From Phnomibacter ginsenosidimutans (GTDB lineage Bacteria; Bacteroidota; Bacteroidia; Chitinophagales; Chitinophagaceae): a stretch of DNA of 64,000 bases. The position numbers were made by a program, and so were the translations under genes. This document shows, piece by piece, positions 30,274-40,502 of this stretch. A model generated the notes under the pieces. That model saw only the letters and a list, made by a program, of their open reading frames with translations. It was not told where the DNA came from and did no database searches. The stretch is taken from assembly GCF_009740285.1 (NCBI RefSeq), contig NZ_CP046566.1, positions 984,501 through 1,048,500 on the forward strand, read 5' to 3'. Position 1 is the stretch's first letter; each line of letters opens with the position of its first letter.

Positions 30274-30297
30274 TCCCGACCGGAGTGCCGATCGGGA
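30274..30297 (-). terminator. Terminator of rpsT
   Basis: TCCCGACCGG pairs with CCGATCGGGA. One pair is C-A on the plus strand but G-U on the minus strand, and T-rich sequence (ATTTTTTGCTTTG) follows on the minus strand, so it serves rpsT. Confidence 0.85.
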
Positions 30298-30327
30298 CAA
30301 ATATGTGCAGTAAAAACCTAGCCGAAA

Positions 30328-30594
30328 TTAAGCAGCAGGCTTCTTGGTAGCATTGATGTGCTTGGCCAGCTTGCTCTTCAGGTTAGAGGCTTTGTTTTTG
30401 TGGATTACACCACGCTTAGCCAGTTTGTCGATCATGCTTGCTACAGTAGGAAGATTTTCTTCCTTAGCAGCTGCGTCGGTCAATGACCGGAGGTCACGGA
30501 TAGCGTTACGGGTTGTTTTGCCATAGTAACGGTTGCGATCACGGCGCTTTGAAGCCTGACGTACATCCTTTTTGGTTGCCTTATGATTAGCCAT
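30328..30594 (-). CDS. rpsT: 30S ribosomal protein S20
   Basis: An 88-residue, strongly basic protein of the usual S20 length. The start at [13 protein letters not shown] and the helices [19 protein letters not shown] and [22 protein letters not shown] are typical of the family, which folds as a three-helix bundle on 16S rRNA. A longer frame upstream is rejected because it would cover the promoter. The gene is monocistronic with its own terminator and lies divergent from sucA. Confidence 0.97.
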   Translation of the reverse strand: MANHKATKKDVRQASKRRDRNRYYGKTTRNAIRDLRSLTDAAAKEENLPTVASMIDKLAKRGVIHKNKASNLKSKLAKHINATKKPAA

Positions 30595-30613
30595 GTGTTC
30601 TAAAATTGGGACG

Positions 30614-30645
30614 CAAAAGTAGGGATAGCTGCCACACCAGCCAAA
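30614..30645 (-). promoter_or_regulatory. Bacteroidota-type promoter of rpsT
   Basis: On the minus strand TTTG, 20 bases, then TACTTTTG match the TTTG/TAnnTTTG consensus. The -7 box is 19 bases from the ATG and is identical to that of rpsA. Confidence 0.7.
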
Positions 30646-30772
30646 CAAAATTCCCGTTTTTTCTGCAAAAAGCCGGATTCAAGTCCTTTTCTGCCTGAAA
30701 ATTTTGACTGCTCCGAACTTTTTGCCCCTTTTTTAGGTTGCTTTTCACAGGGGCTTGCGTTTGCTTTTGACC

Positions 30773-30780
30773 TACTTTTG
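30773..30780 (+). promoter_or_regulatory. -7 element of sucA
   Basis: TACTTTTG, the same octamer as at rpsA and rpsT, lies 65 bases before the sucA ATG. A TTG sits only 15 bases upstream, so the -33 element is uncertain. Confidence 0.5.
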
Positions 30781-30845
30781 CCATCCTTTATCAGAAGCAA
30801 TACCGGCAACCTTTGCCGTCACAAACTATTCATCAGCAGTATCCA

Positions 30846-33581
30846 ATGAAAGACTTTTCGTACATCACGAGCCAGCATCCGCAGTTTATTGAGAATCTGT
30901 ACAACGATTTTGTAGCCAACCCCGCCAGTGTAGATCCGGAATTAAAAAAGTTTTTTGAAGGTTTTGATTTTGCCGTGAGCACCGGCAACGCTGGCAAAGG
31001 CGCTTCCGCCGCTGGCGACGCAGCTACTGCCGACTGGAAGCGGGAAGTGATGGCCTACCGCATGATTTTGGGCTATCGCAACAAAGGCCACCTGTTGGCC
31101 AAAACCAACCCCATTCGCCCCCGCATCAACCGCGGTGCCAATATCGAACTGTCTTTTTATGGTTTTACCGAAGCCGATTTGGACAAAACCTTTCAGGCTG
31201 GCCAACTCATAGGTTTGGGTACAACCACGCTGCGCAATATTTATACGCATCTTGAAAAATGTTATGCCAACCACGTCGGCTGGGAGTTTAAATACATCAG
31301 CGATCAGAAGAAGGTGGACTGGCTGACTAATGAAATTGAAATCGCTTTCCACCGGGAATTGCCCACGCCTCAAAAGCGCCGCATTCTCGAAAAGCTCAAT
31401 CAGGCTGTGCTCTTCGAAAAGTTTTTGCATACCAAATACATCGGCCAAAAGCGCTTTAGCCTCGAAGGTGGCGAAACCACCATTGCTGCCCTCGATCAAA
31501 TCATTACTACTGCTGCCGACAACGGTGTAGAAGAAGTGGTGATTGGCATGGCACACCGCGGCCGCCTCAATGTGCTGGCCAATGTGATGGGCAAAACCTA
31601 CGAGCAAATTTTCAGCGAGTTTGAAGGCACAGCTATCCCCGATACTACCATGGGTAGCGGCGATGTAAAATATCACCTCGGTTTTGGTAGCCAGCCTACT
31701 ACTGCCAATGGTAAAACCATCAACCTGAAACTGGCACCCAACCCCAGCCACCTCGAAGCGGTAAACCCTGTGGTAGAAGGCTTTTGCCGGGCCAAGGCCG
31801 ATGTGGTGTACAACAGCCAGTACGATCATGTGCTACCCATTTTGATTCATGGTGATGCCAGCATTGCCGGTCAGGGTATTGTGTACGAAGTGTTGCAAAT
31901 GAGCAAGCTTGATGGGTATGAAACTGGTGGTACCATTCATCTTGTAATCAATAACCAGATTGGATTTACGACGGACTTTACCGATGCCCGAAGCAGTGAT
32001 TACTGTACTTCATTGGCATCAGCTGTGCAGGCGCCGGTATTTCATGTAAATGGCGATGATGCAGAAGCGGTGGTAAAAGCTGTTGACATTGCTACACGCT
32101 ACCGTCAGGAGTTTAACTGCGATGTGTTTGTCGATATGGTGTGTTATCGCCGCCATGGCCACAACGAAGGTGATGATCCGAAGTTTACACAGCCCGGTTT
32201 GTATGCGTTGATTGACAAGCATCCCAATCCTCGTGAAGTATACACGCAATTCCTGCTGCAAAATGGTGATACCGAAGCACAGGAACTGGCCAAGGAAATG
32301 GAGAAGAAATTCTGGGGCGATTTGCAGGAGCGTTTGGATAACATCAAACAAAATCCGCTGCCGTACACCTACCAAAAGCCGGAAGAATGGTGGAGAGAAC
32401 TGCATAAAGCTACGACTGCCGATTTTGAACAAAGTCCCGAAACAGCTATCAGTAAAGACTTACTGAACGAATTGTTTGGCAAAATCATGAACCTGCCCGA
32501 CGGTTTTAAAGCCATTAAGAAGGTAGAAAAACTGTTGGCCGATAAAAAGAAATTGTTTGAGACTGAGCAGAAGCTTGACTGGGCTACTGGCGAACTGTTG
32601 GCCTATGCCAGCATTTGCCATCAGGGCTATGAAGTACGCATGAGCGGACAAGACGTTCGTCGTGGTACATTCAGCCACCGCCACGCTGTATTGCGGGATG
32701 AAAAAACAGATGCTTACTACAACCGCCTCGAACACATCAGCGACAACCAGGGCAAGTTTCGTATTTACAACTCATTGTTGAGTGAGTACGCTGTGTTGGG
32801 TTTTGAATACGGTTATGCCATGGCTAACCCGCATGCATTGGTGCTGTGGGAAGCGCAGTTTGGCGACTTTGTAAACGGTGCCCAAACCATGATTGATCAG
32901 TTCATTAGTGGTGCCGAGCAAAAATGGCATCGCATGAATGGCGTAACCCTGTTGCTGCCGCATGGTTACGAAGGTCAGGGCCCAGAGCATAGCAGTGCCC
33001 GTATGGAGCGTTTCCTGCAATGCTGCGCCGAGCTCAACATGGTGGTAACCAACATAACCACCGCCGCCAACTTCTTCCATGCATTGCGTCGCCAGATTAC
33101 CTGGTCTTTCCGCAAACCGCTGGTGAATTTTAGTCCCAAGGCGAACCTGCGTTATCCCGGCACGTACAGTCACGCTGATGAATTTACGCAGGGTGGTTTC
33201 CGTGAAGTCATTGACGACAATGCCGTACAAGCTGCCGATGTAAAAAAGGTGCTGATTTGTAGCGGTAAAATTTACTTTGAACTGTTAGAAAAGCAGCAAG
33301 CCGACCAGCGCAAGGATGTGGCTGTTGTTCGCCTTGAACAAATTTATCCGCTGCCCCAAAAGCAACTGGATGAGCTCTACAAAAAGTATGGCAATGCCAC
33401 CTGGTATTGGGTGCAGGAAGAGCCGCTGAACATGGGTGCTGCCAGTTTCCTGAAAATGAACCTGCATAGCATGAGCTTTGGTTTGATTGGCCGTAAGCCA
33501 AGTGCCGCAACTGCTACCGGTTATGGTAAAGTGCATGCCAAAGAGCAGACAGACATCATCGAAAAAGCATTTAGCATTTAA
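30846..33581 (+). CDS. sucA: 2-oxoglutarate dehydrogenase E1 component
   Basis: A 911-residue thiamine-diphosphate enzyme that decarboxylates 2-oxoglutarate and passes succinyl groups to the E2 lipoyl domain in the citrate cycle. The N-terminal E2-binding helix FIENLYNDFVANPASVDPELKKFF is present. Further family blocks are GMAHRGRLNVLANV, the ThDP motif region HGDASIAGQGIVYE with later NNQIGFTT, and GQDVRRGTFSHRHAVL in the C-terminal transketolase part. The start at MKDFSYITS is chosen because it opens the conserved helix. The E2 gene (sucB), a usual neighbour, is not next to it; a terminator closes the gene. Confidence 0.97.
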   Translation: MKDFSYITSQHPQFIENLYNDFVANPASVDPELKKFFEGFDFAVSTGNAGKGASAAGDAATADWKREVMAYRMILGYRNKGHLLAKTNPIRPRINRGANIELSFYGFTEADLDKTFQAGQLIGLGTTTLRNIYTHLEKCYANHVGWEFKYISDQKKVDWLTNEIEIAFHRELPTPQKRRILEKLNQAVLFEKFLHTKYIGQKRFSLEGGETTIAALDQIITTAADNGVEEVVIGMAHRGRLNVLANVMGKTYEQIFSEFEGTAIPDTTMGSGDVKYHLGFGSQPTTANGKTINLKLAPNPSHLEAVNPVVEGFCRAKADVVYNSQYDHVLPILIHGDASIAGQGIVYEVLQMSKLDGYETGGTIHLVINNQIGFTTDFTDARSSDYCTSLASAVQAPVFHVNGDDAEAVVKAVDIATRYRQEFNCDVFVDMVCYRRHGHNEGDDPKFTQPGLYALIDKHPNPREVYTQFLLQNGDTEAQELAKEMEKKFWGDLQERLDNIKQNPLPYTYQKPEEWWRELHKATTADFEQSPETAISKDLLNELFGKIMNLPDGFKAIKKVEKLLADKKKLFETEQKLDWATGELLAYASICHQGYEVRMSGQDVRRGTFSHRHAVLRDEKTDAYYNRLEHISDNQGKFRIYNSLLSEYAVLGFEYGYAMANPHALVLWEAQFGDFVNGAQTMIDQFISGAEQKWHRMNGVTLLLPHGYEGQGPEHSSARMERFLQCCAELNMVVTNITTAANFFHALRRQITWSFRKPLVNFSPKANLRYPGTYSHADEFTQGGFREVIDDNAVQAADVKKVLICSGKIYFELLEKQQADQRKDVAVVRLEQIYPLPQKQLDELYKKYGNATWYWVQEEPLNMGAASFLKMNLHSMSFGLIGRKPSAATATGYGKVHAKEQTDIIEKAFSI

Positions 33582-33601
33582 ATGAATGCTACACTGAAAT
33601 A

Positions 33602-33633
33602 AAAAAAGCTGGCGAATCATCGTCAGCTTTTTT
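33602..33633 (+). terminator. Terminator of sucA
   Basis: AAAAAAGCTGGCGA pairs with TCGTCAGCTTTTTT. One pair is G-U on the plus strand, so the plus strand is the transcribed one. It also lies at the end of the minus-strand DUF1569 gene. Confidence 0.88.
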
Positions 33634-33653
33634 GTTGTACATGTATTGATTTT

Positions 33654-34115
33654 TTACACGCCAAACTGCCGCAGGTGATGATCGAGGTGTTTGTAAAACA
33701 TATTGTTCCATTCTTGTGCGGTAAGTACGCCAAAAGAATGCGATGACCGTCCTTCAAAAGCATGACGGCCCATTTGCTGCACCAGTTTGATGTAGTTGAT
33801 GATTTTACTTTTTTCTGCCTGGAAATCTTGCTCAGCAGCCACTTTAAAATCAGGTGCTGTACCGCTGTTTTGCTTGAATGGCTTTTCACCCACCACTGTG
33901 TTTTTGAGCAACAACCGCAGTATGAATTTGATGAACGCCGGCGTGGGTTTGTACTTACTGGGCTCAAAAACATACTCGTAAGAAACATTGCAATGCGCCA
34001 ACATTTGCGCCGCATTCATACTACCCCAAATGGGTTTCATGTCGGGTTGTAGTTGCTCAATACGCTGTATAACGGCATTGCTCACCGTGGCATCGAAAAT
34101 ATCGGGGAGTGGCAT
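33654..34115 (-). CDS. DUF1569 (DinB-like fold) protein
   Basis: A 153-residue protein of the DUF1569 family, helical and related to DinB/YfiT four-helix proteins. Conserved His residues are seen in NAAQMLAHCNVSYEY near residues 35-49 and in FYKHLDHHLRQFGV at the C-terminus, where DinB-fold proteins bind metal. Function is not known; a metal-dependent hydrolase or thiol transferase role is possible by fold. Nothing nearby suggests a pathway. Its end faces sucA. Confidence 0.85.
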   Translation of the reverse strand: MPLPDIFDATVSNAVIQRIEQLQPDMKPIWGSMNAAQMLAHCNVSYEYVFEPSKYKPTPAFIKFILRLLLKNTVVGEKPFKQNSGTAPDFKVAAEQDFQAEKSKIINYIKLVQQMGRHAFEGRSSHSFGVLTAQEWNNMFYKHLDHHLRQFGV

Positions 34116-34186
34116 GGTGCAATTATTGATTCAACGGAAAGGTATTTCAAATTGCGCTACCAAAAACTGATGAATACCAGCTCTAC

Positions 34187-34933
34187 TTAAAAGGGTGCCA
34201 CCCGGGACATGCTTAACCATTGTGTTAATAGCACAACCAATGCAAGACCAGCACCAATGGCAATTGTAAGCCAGCCTGTCTTTCTGTTTTGATTGAAATA
34301 AATGAGAAGGTCTTGTTTAAGTAAAAGGCCGATAAGAGAGGAAGCAACAACTATATTAAATCCAACTTTAAGCAAGGCACTTGGGGGTAGATTAAAAATA
34401 GTGTCCTGCCTTGTTATCAAGGAGTTTAATGACATAATAAGTGAGAACGAAGAGGAGAAAAGGATAAGCAGCCACCCCCACTTGTTTTGTTTTATAACCA
34501 GCACAAAAAGCAAGACATTGATGAGCACTGGAATAACCATAATAATTGAGAACAGTTGCAGCCAGTTTTCATTTTGGAAAACAAACCAGCACTCCCGTAG
34601 CAAACGAATAATGCTAAATGCCAATACAATACCCACATACCATTTTAGTGCCTGTATAAGTTTAGTGTTTCCTATTTCTTTTTGGGGTTCTAACATTTCA
34701 GCAATAGGGTCAACTGTACTGGAAATAACCTGTTCCTTTTTGTCTGCTGCATTTTTCTTGTTTTGAAGCAGTGTGTTTACGGATGCTGTAATAGCGGATG
34801 CTGTAAACCCTCTTGACAAGAGTACCTCTCTGGCCATGTGTATAGCTGCAGGTGCGTAGTCGTCAGCTTCTGCAATCATTTGTATTAAAAAAATGTCGCT
34901 GGCGCTTTCAAATGTTTCACGTGAGGGAGTCAT
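34187..34933 (-). CDS. Hypothetical membrane protein
   Basis: A 248-residue protein I do not recognise. Residues 1-95 are soluble and helical (SASDIFLIQMIAEADDYAPAAIHMAREVLLSRG), a pattern seen in some Bacteroidota membrane proteins. Residues 100-245 hold four to five transmembrane helices, such as VLLFVLVIKQNKWGWLLILF and ALVVLLTQWL. The coding sequence is AT-richer than the flanking genes. It lies between the DUF1569 and GNAT genes on the same strand, with gaps of 71 and 44 bases. Confidence 0.65.
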   Translation of the reverse strand: MTPSRETFESASDIFLIQMIAEADDYAPAAIHMAREVLLSRGFTASAITASVNTLLQNKKNAADKKEQVISSTVDPIAEMLEPQKEIGNTKLIQALKWYVGIVLAFSIIRLLRECWFVFQNENWLQLFSIIMVIPVLINVLLFVLVIKQNKWGWLLILFSSSFSLIMSLNSLITRQDTIFNLPPSALLKVGFNIVVASSLIGLLLKQDLLIYFNQNRKTGWLTIAIGAGLALVVLLTQWLSMSRVAPF

Positions 34934-34977
34934 ACATGCGCATTTGCATGAAAGTTACTTAAATATCGGATATGCAT

Positions 34978-35514
34978 TTATGTTGATTGAGTCAGTGTCA
35001 GCAACATATCTGTATTCATACCGGCATATTCGAATTGTCCAATAGCTTCAAAGCCATGCTTCTCATAAAACCGAACTGCAGCAATATTGCTTTGTTGTAC
35101 ACCGCCCCATAACAGCAATCGTTCGGCGCCTTGTTGGCGAATGTCTTCCAATACAAATTGCAGCATTGGTCCGGCTAATCCTTTGCCCTGCCAGTCATCG
35201 GCTACAGAAGGCGCTATAGTAAAATCAGTGATGGGATGAAGACGGAGCCCGTAGGATTGCAGTCGTGGCGCATCATGTTGCAGAAAACTACGCTTCACAA
35301 CAAAATAGCCTATAATTTTTCCGGAAGATGCTTCAATGGCGATGTAACCGTTGTGCTGCTGCTCGGGTTGATAAAACTGCCAGATAGCTTCGGCTTCGAA
35401 AGCATGCGGTGCAAACCGCTGTTGGGTGCGTGGGCTTAGTGCCGACAGATACGATAGTAGCTGCGGCAGGTGCCTGCTGTGAAGTATCTCAAAATGAATG
35501 CCGTTTGGCTGCAT
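34978..35514 (-). CDS. GNAT-family N-acetyltransferase
   Basis: A 178-residue GNAT protein. The acetyl-CoA binding motif A is in VADDWQGKGLAGPMLQFVLEDI near residues 100-122 (the R/QxxGxG/A pattern), and motif B follows as AAVRFYEKHGFEAIGQF near 145-161. GNAT enzymes acetylate amines of small molecules, peptides or proteins; the acceptor cannot be told. It is the first of a run of minus-strand genes that starts after the guaA terminator. Confidence 0.88.
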   Translation of the reverse strand: MQPNGIHFEILHSRHLPQLLSYLSALSPRTQQRFAPHAFEAEAIWQFYQPEQQHNGYIAIEASSGKIIGYFVVKRSFLQHDAPRLQSYGLRLHPITDFTIAPSVADDWQGKGLAGPMLQFVLEDIRQQGAERLLLWGGVQQSNIAAVRFYEKHGFEAIGQFEYAGMNTDMLLTLTQST

Positions 35515-35525
35515 GTGCTAAAAAT

Positions 35526-35554
35526 AAAGCGGCATTCTGAACGAATGCCGCTTT
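35526..35554 (-). terminator. Terminator between guaA and the GNAT gene
   Basis: A perfect 12-bp stem, AAAGCGGCATTC with GAATGCCGCTTT, is followed on the minus strand by ATTTTTAGC. It ends guaA. A second short stem (TTGTTGGTC with GACCAACAA) sits between it and guaA. Confidence 0.82.
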
Positions 35555-35612
35555 GCTGCTGGATAAAATTAATCGACAGATTCATTGTTGGTCAGCGACC
35601 AACAAGGGCGAT

Positions 35613-37187
35613 TTATTCCCATTCAATGGTAGCCGGCGGCTTACTACTGATGTCGTATACCACCCGGTTAATGCCTTTTACATTGTTGATGATTTCATTG
35701 CTGATATGCGCCAGAAACTCATAGGGCAAGTGTGCCCAGTCTGCCGTCATACCGTCTACACTGGTTACAGCCCTGAGGGCCACGGTAAATTCATAGGTAC
35801 GTTCATCGCCCATTACACCTACGCTTTTTACAGGTAGTAAAATGGTGCCCGCCTGCCATACTTTATCATACAGCCCGTGTTGCTTCAATCCGTTGATATA
35901 AATGGCATCGGCGTTTTGCAGCAGCGTAACTTTCTCTTCGGTTACTTCGCCCAAAATGCGAATGGCCAAACCCGGACCGGGGAAGGGATGACGGAACAGC
36001 AAATCATGCGGAATGCCCAGTTCTACACCTACACGGCGTACTTCATCTTTAAACAAAAAGCGGAGTGGTTCTACCAAATCCAGCTTCATGGTATCGGGCA
36101 GGCCGCCTACGTTGTGATGGCTCTTGATGGTTTGACTGGGGCCGTGTACGCTTACACTTTCAATCACATCGGGGTAAATGGTACCCTGACCTAAAAAGCT
36201 GATGTCGGTGAGTTTGTGTGCCTCCTGATCAAACACTTCAATAAAAGTGTTGCCAATGATTTTGCGTTTTTCTTCGGGGTCGGTTTTGCCAGCCAGTTTG
36301 GTGTAAAAATGCTCCCGTGCATCTACACCCTTCACATTCAGGTCGAGCACTTTGTAGGTTTCTATCACCTGTGCAAATTCATCTTTGCGCAGCACTCCGT
36401 TGTCTACAAAAATGCCGAAGAGATTTTTGCCCACGGCTTTGCTGATAAGCACTGCAGCTACGGTAGAATCTACACCACCGCTCAGCGCCATAATCACTTT
36501 TTTATCGCCGATCTGTTGTTTCAGGTTGGATACTGTTTCGCTGATGAAGTGAGCCGGTGTCCAATCGCCGCTGCATCCGCAGGTGTTGTACAAAAAGTTT
36601 TTGATGAGTGTTTTACCCTCGGTGCTGTGGTAAACTTCGGGGTGAAACTGGAAACCGTAAAGAGGGAAGTCCGAAAGTCCTGAATTTTCTTTCTGACTTT
36701 CCGACTTTCCGACTTGCTGACTTTTCCTGAAAGCCGCCACCGGAATGCTATCTGTTGTGGCCAAAATTTCAAAACCTTCGGGCAGTTCTTTAATGCTGTC
36801 GCTGTGGCTCATCCATACCTGGCTGCGGTCGCTGATGCCGGCCAGCAGGCTATCGTCTTGTTGCTTCACCATGTAAGCACGACCGTATTCCCGCTTGTCG
36901 CTTTTTTCTACCCGGCCACCGTACAGTTTGGCGGTCAGCTGTGCACCGTAGCACACACCCAATACGGGCAGTTGGGCATTCATGGCAGCTACATCTACCA
37001 CCGGCGCTTTTTCGTCGTTTACACTAAAAGGACTGCCACTCAAAATGATGCCTTTAAGGCCCGCTTCGTAGTTTACCGGCTTGTGGTAAGGTTGAATTTC
37101 GCAATACACGTTGGCTTCCCGCACAGCACGGGCAATGAGTTGTGTGTATTGGCTGCCAAAATCGAGGATGAGAATTTTTTCGGTCAT
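35613..37187 (-). CDS. guaA: GMP synthase (glutamine-hydrolysing) with an insertion
   Basis: A 524-residue enzyme converting XMP to GMP with glutamine and ATP. The class I amidotransferase domain has Cys79 in GVCYGAQ, with His182 and Glu184 in FHPEV. The ATP-pyrophosphatase domain shows the PP-loop LSGGVDST. The C-terminus [14 protein letters not shown] and ending PPATIEWE are typical. The start at [13 protein letters not shown] is set by the family. Between PVAAF and YGFQFHPEV about 22 residues are found where relatives have about 7; the extra part is low in complexity and encoded by short repeats. A -7 box lies 8 bases before the ATG. Confidence 0.97.
   Translation of the reverse strand: MTEKILILDFGSQYTQLIARAVREANVYCEIQPYHKPVNYEAGLKGIILSGSPFSVNDEKAPVVDVAAMNAQLPVLGVCYGAQLTAKLYGGRVEKSDKREYGRAYMVKQQDDSLLAGISDRSQVWMSHSDSIKELPEGFEILATTDSIPVAAFRKSQQVGKSESQKENSGLSDFPLYGFQFHPEVYHSTEGKTLIKNFLYNTCGCSGDWTPAHFISETVSNLKQQIGDKKVIMALSGGVDSTVAAVLISKAVGKNLFGIFVDNGVLRKDEFAQVIETYKVLDLNVKGVDAREHFYTKLAGKTDPEEKRKIIGNTFIEVFDQEAHKLTDISFLGQGTIYPDVIESVSVHGPSQTIKSHHNVGGLPDTMKLDLVEPLRFLFKDEVRRVGVELGIPHDLLFRHPFPGPGLAIRILGEVTEEKVTLLQNADAIYINGLKQHGLYDKVWQAGTILLPVKSVGVMGDERTYEFTVALRAVTSVDGMTADWAHLPYEFLAHISNEIINNVKGINRVVYDISSKPPATIEWE
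36664..36729 (-). repeat. Short-repeat insertion inside guaA
   Basis: On the minus strand this stretch contains near-tandem copies of AAGTCGG/AAGTCAG (AAGTCAGCAAGTCGG, then AAAGTCGGAAAGTCAG), and later GGACTTTCGGACTTCC, a partial inverted copy. It stays in frame and encodes a Ser/Gln/Lys-rich loop. It looks like a small dispersed repeat that entered the gene. Confidence 0.6.
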
Positions 37188-37195
37188 GATGGGCG

Positions 37196-37203
37196 CAAAG
37201 ATA
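37196..37203 (-). promoter_or_regulatory. -7 element of guaA, very close to the start codon
   Basis: TATCTTTG on the minus strand fits TAnnTTTG and ends 8 bases before the ATG, so the transcript would have almost no leader. Confidence 0.5.
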
Positions 37204-37390
37204 ACGGCCATAGGGCAGGAACGAACCGCGAAGCGGTATGCATGGGAAAATTTGCGCAGGGCAGGGGAAAACCACTGCTGTCGTCTTATGCTGGCTACGC
37301 TGACCATGCTTTGGCTACCACTCAACAAAAGATGCCAACCGTCTGCCCAAAGCCTTTTGGCATTTTGCCCACGAATCTGAAATTTTGTTA

Positions 37391-38133
37391 ATGAAATCTA
37401 AAGAGATGAAAAAGCAATACTTCCTATATATCCTGCTGGCATTGCTGCCGGTATTAAGCAGTTGTCATTTTTGGATGGATACTGTAACCGGCAATGGCCA
37501 TGTAACCACCGAAAAAGATCGGTAGCTGGTTTCTCCAAATTGTCGTTTGGAGGCCCGTTTGAGGTGGAAGTGATTCCCGGAGAAGACTTTGCTGTAACCA
37601 TTGAAGCGGAAGAAAACCTGATGCAATACATCAATATTGATAAGGATGGCGATAAGCTGAAAGTAAAAGTGATGGAGGGGATTAACCTTCGTACCCGTAA
37701 AGACATTCACATACGGGTGAGCCTGCCCAAAGTGGAAAGCATTGGTTTTGCCGGCAGTGGCCATGTAAATGTAAAAGGCACCATCAAAGACGTTGAAAAA
37801 CTGGAACTCTCTGTGGCTGGTAGCGGCGATATTGTAGCGGCACTCGATTGCCCGGAAGTGGAAGGCGATATTGCCGGTGCCGGCAGCATTACCCTCAGTG
37901 GTACCACCCGCAAACTCAAGCTGGATGTAGCCGGAGCCGGCGATTGCAAATGCGAAAAACTGTTGGCAGAGGAAGTGAATATCAGCATTGCGGGTAGTGG
38001 CAATGCATGGGTATACGCCAGCATAAAACTGGATGTAAGCGTAGCCGGCAGCGGCGATATTTACTACCGTGGCAATCCTTCCATCAAGCAAAGCATTGCG
38101 GGTAGTGGCGATATCAAAAAGATGGAAGAATAA
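37391..38133 (+). CDS. DUF2807 (head GIN domain) surface protein, frame-broken
   Basis: The ATG at 37391 encodes a lipoprotein-type signal, [16 protein letters not shown], then GNGHVTTEK. Adding one A to the A5 run at 37513-37517 joins this to [19 protein letters not shown] and the rest of the DUF2807 domain up to 38133, giving a protein of about 247 residues. Repeats with the pattern VAGSGDI/IAGAGSI recur about every 20 residues ([45 protein letters not shown]), which fits a right-handed beta-helix. These proteins are common in Bacteroidota and are called putative adhesins without strong proof. A start at 37462 in the second frame would lose the export signal. Confidence 0.85.
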
Positions 38134-38139
38134 ACGACA

Positions 38140-40502
38140 TCAATCTACAACCGTTACCAGTATACTAATATCGCGGTTGCGGCCTTTGTCATCGGTACAA
38201 GAAATTTTTACCTGCCCCGCTTCGGGGGCAAAAACACAGCTTCGCCGGGCAAGGCGGCTTTGTAAAAACGATTGTTGATGTACCAGTAAACCCTTGCTAC
38301 ATCGGCCTCTGCCTGGCAGCGCAGCATAATGGGTTCGGGCTGCGATTTTTCAATGAAATACTCTGCTCTGTTGTCGGGCGATACAATGGTGGGCCCGTTG
38401 CCGCTAAATACCCGCTGGCACTGCGGATTGTGCGGCGGTATTCTTTCATATGCTATTTGCCTTTGGTCGAAATAGGCTTGCAATTCTGGTGCAGCTTCCT
38501 TGTACCATTTTCTTTTAAAACCATTAGCAGGAACGCAATTCACACAGTAGCTTATTCTCTCATCGGCTGATATCATCACTTCTTTTTCTGCATTGCACAC
38601 TGCTGCTGGTGAAATGAGCGGCAGAAAAAAATCGGTGGTTACATGTTGGCAATGTTCTGCCGGAGGCAATCCACTGTCGGCGCAAACCATGCGGCTATCC
38701 ATGGTTGCAGGCATGCGAAACCAGTTTTTATCATTGTCGTAGTCAATGCTGTTGAAAATGCGAAACAACAACGGGGTGGCAATGCTGGCACCGCTGAGTT
38801 CGGGTATGCCTTGTCCGCTAAAATTGCCCACCCATACACCCACAGTATATTTTGTGTTGTAGCCAATGCTCCATGCATCGCGGCGGCCATAGCTGGTGCC
38901 GGTTTTCCAGGCAATGCGGGGCAGGGCACCGGTGGCTTGCCAGTGTACCGGAAAATCTGGGCGTTCAATATTGCTGAGTATTTCGTGAAGCATATAGCTG
39001 GCACCACTGCTGAGGATGCGGCTGGGCCGTTGGCTGCTGTCCTGTACTTGATAACGTGGTGCATGGTACAAACCCTCCGTAGCAAAGGCGCTAAACAAAC
39101 CCGTGAGTTCTTCCAGCGTGGTGCCACAGCCGCCCAATATCATGCTCAGTCCGAGTTTTTTTTCGTCTTTGGCTATTTGGTTGAAACGGGCTTTTACCAA
39201 GGCAGCAACCATTTTTTCTTTACCCAACCGATGCAGCATTTTTACGGCAGGTATGTTTAGCGAATGCGACAACGCATACTCCATGCTTACCGCACCATTG
39301 AATTGCTGATCATAGTTTTCGGGGACGTAGCCACCAAAGTTGCTGGCCACATCGTTGATGCGCATTTTGGGTGTCAGCATGCCTGCATCAATACAAAGTC
39401 CGTAGAGTAGTGGTTTGAGGGTGCTGCCCGGCTGGCGAACGGCTGCAGCACCATTTACCTGACCACCATCAATGGTATCAGTAAAATCAGCCGAACCAAT
39501 GTAGGCCTCTACCGCATGCGTTTGATTGTTGATGATAACCACCGCCGCATGATGAATGTTGTAGATGCGCAATGGCCGTACATAATCCGCCACCAGCTTT
39601 TCTGTTTTTAGTTGCAGCTCACTGTTGAGGGTAGACTGCACCATGGCCTGTCCGCTATTGCGTAGCCGTTGCGATAAGTGGGGGGCCATTCGGGGTACGG
39701 GCAATCGGGTGGCTGTGAGTGGTTCTGCTATGGCATCGGCAATATCGGTGTGGGGGTACAAGCCATCTTTTTCAAACTGTTGCAGCCAGCGGTTGCGTTC
39801 GCTTACAATCAATGCATTGTTGCGCCCCATCCGTAAGCTGGTGGGCCGGTTAGGGATGATGCTCAGCGCCGTTATTTCTGCCAAACTCAGGTGGTCGGGG
39901 TTTTTATTGAAGTACAACCACGATGCCGATTTGATGCCTTCAATATTGCCACCCATGGGCACCAGATTGAGGTAGAGCTGCAATATTTCTGATTTGCTGT
40001 ACCGCCATTCCAGTTGCAAAGCCCGGATGGTTTCAATGGCTTTGCTCCACAGGTTGCGGGGCCTGGGTTCGAGCAGGCGTACCACTTGCATGGTAATGGT
40101 GGATGCACCAGAGGTAACACGACCTCGCATTATATTTTTTACCAAAGCACGACCAACAGCTACGGGATTGATGCCCGGGTGATAATAAAACCAGCGATCT
40201 TCTTTGTGTACAATGGTTTGTTGCAGCAGGGGCGAAATTTCGTGCAACTCTGTTTTCATGCGCCACTTTTCGTCGGGGGTGAGGTAGGCATGAATCACCT
40301 GGCCTTTGTTGTCGGTAATGATGGTGCTGTAGGCAGGCAAATCGGGTGGTGGAAACAGCACATTGATGCTCATGAACAATAAAAACAAAGCTGCTATCCA
40401 GCGAAGCATTTTCCAACCACGCCGCTGCCAGGCTGGTAGTGAGGCAGCATGGTTGTTAGCAGTATTCGCAGCAGAAAAAAACGACGGAGCATAAGAAAAC
40501 AA
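38140..40502 (-). CDS. pbpC: Penicillin-binding protein 1C, frame-broken at the C-terminus
   Basis: A bifunctional peptidoglycan synthase. After a membrane anchor (MLRWIAALFLLFMSINVLF) the GT51 transglycosylase has KEDRWFYYHPGINP and SGASTITMQ. The transpeptidase shows the active-site Ser in RQPGSTLKPLL, SHSLN, and KTGTS. The C-terminal BiPBP_C domain appears to stop at 38208 in LPPKRGR, but one more C in the C5 run near 38222-38228 continues it with EAGQVKISCTDDKGRNRDI to VTVVD at 38140, the normal PBP1C end. Restored length is about 787 residues. It is divergent from an alpha-2-macroglobulin gene, the same association as pbpC-yfhM in proteobacteria. Confidence 0.93.
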
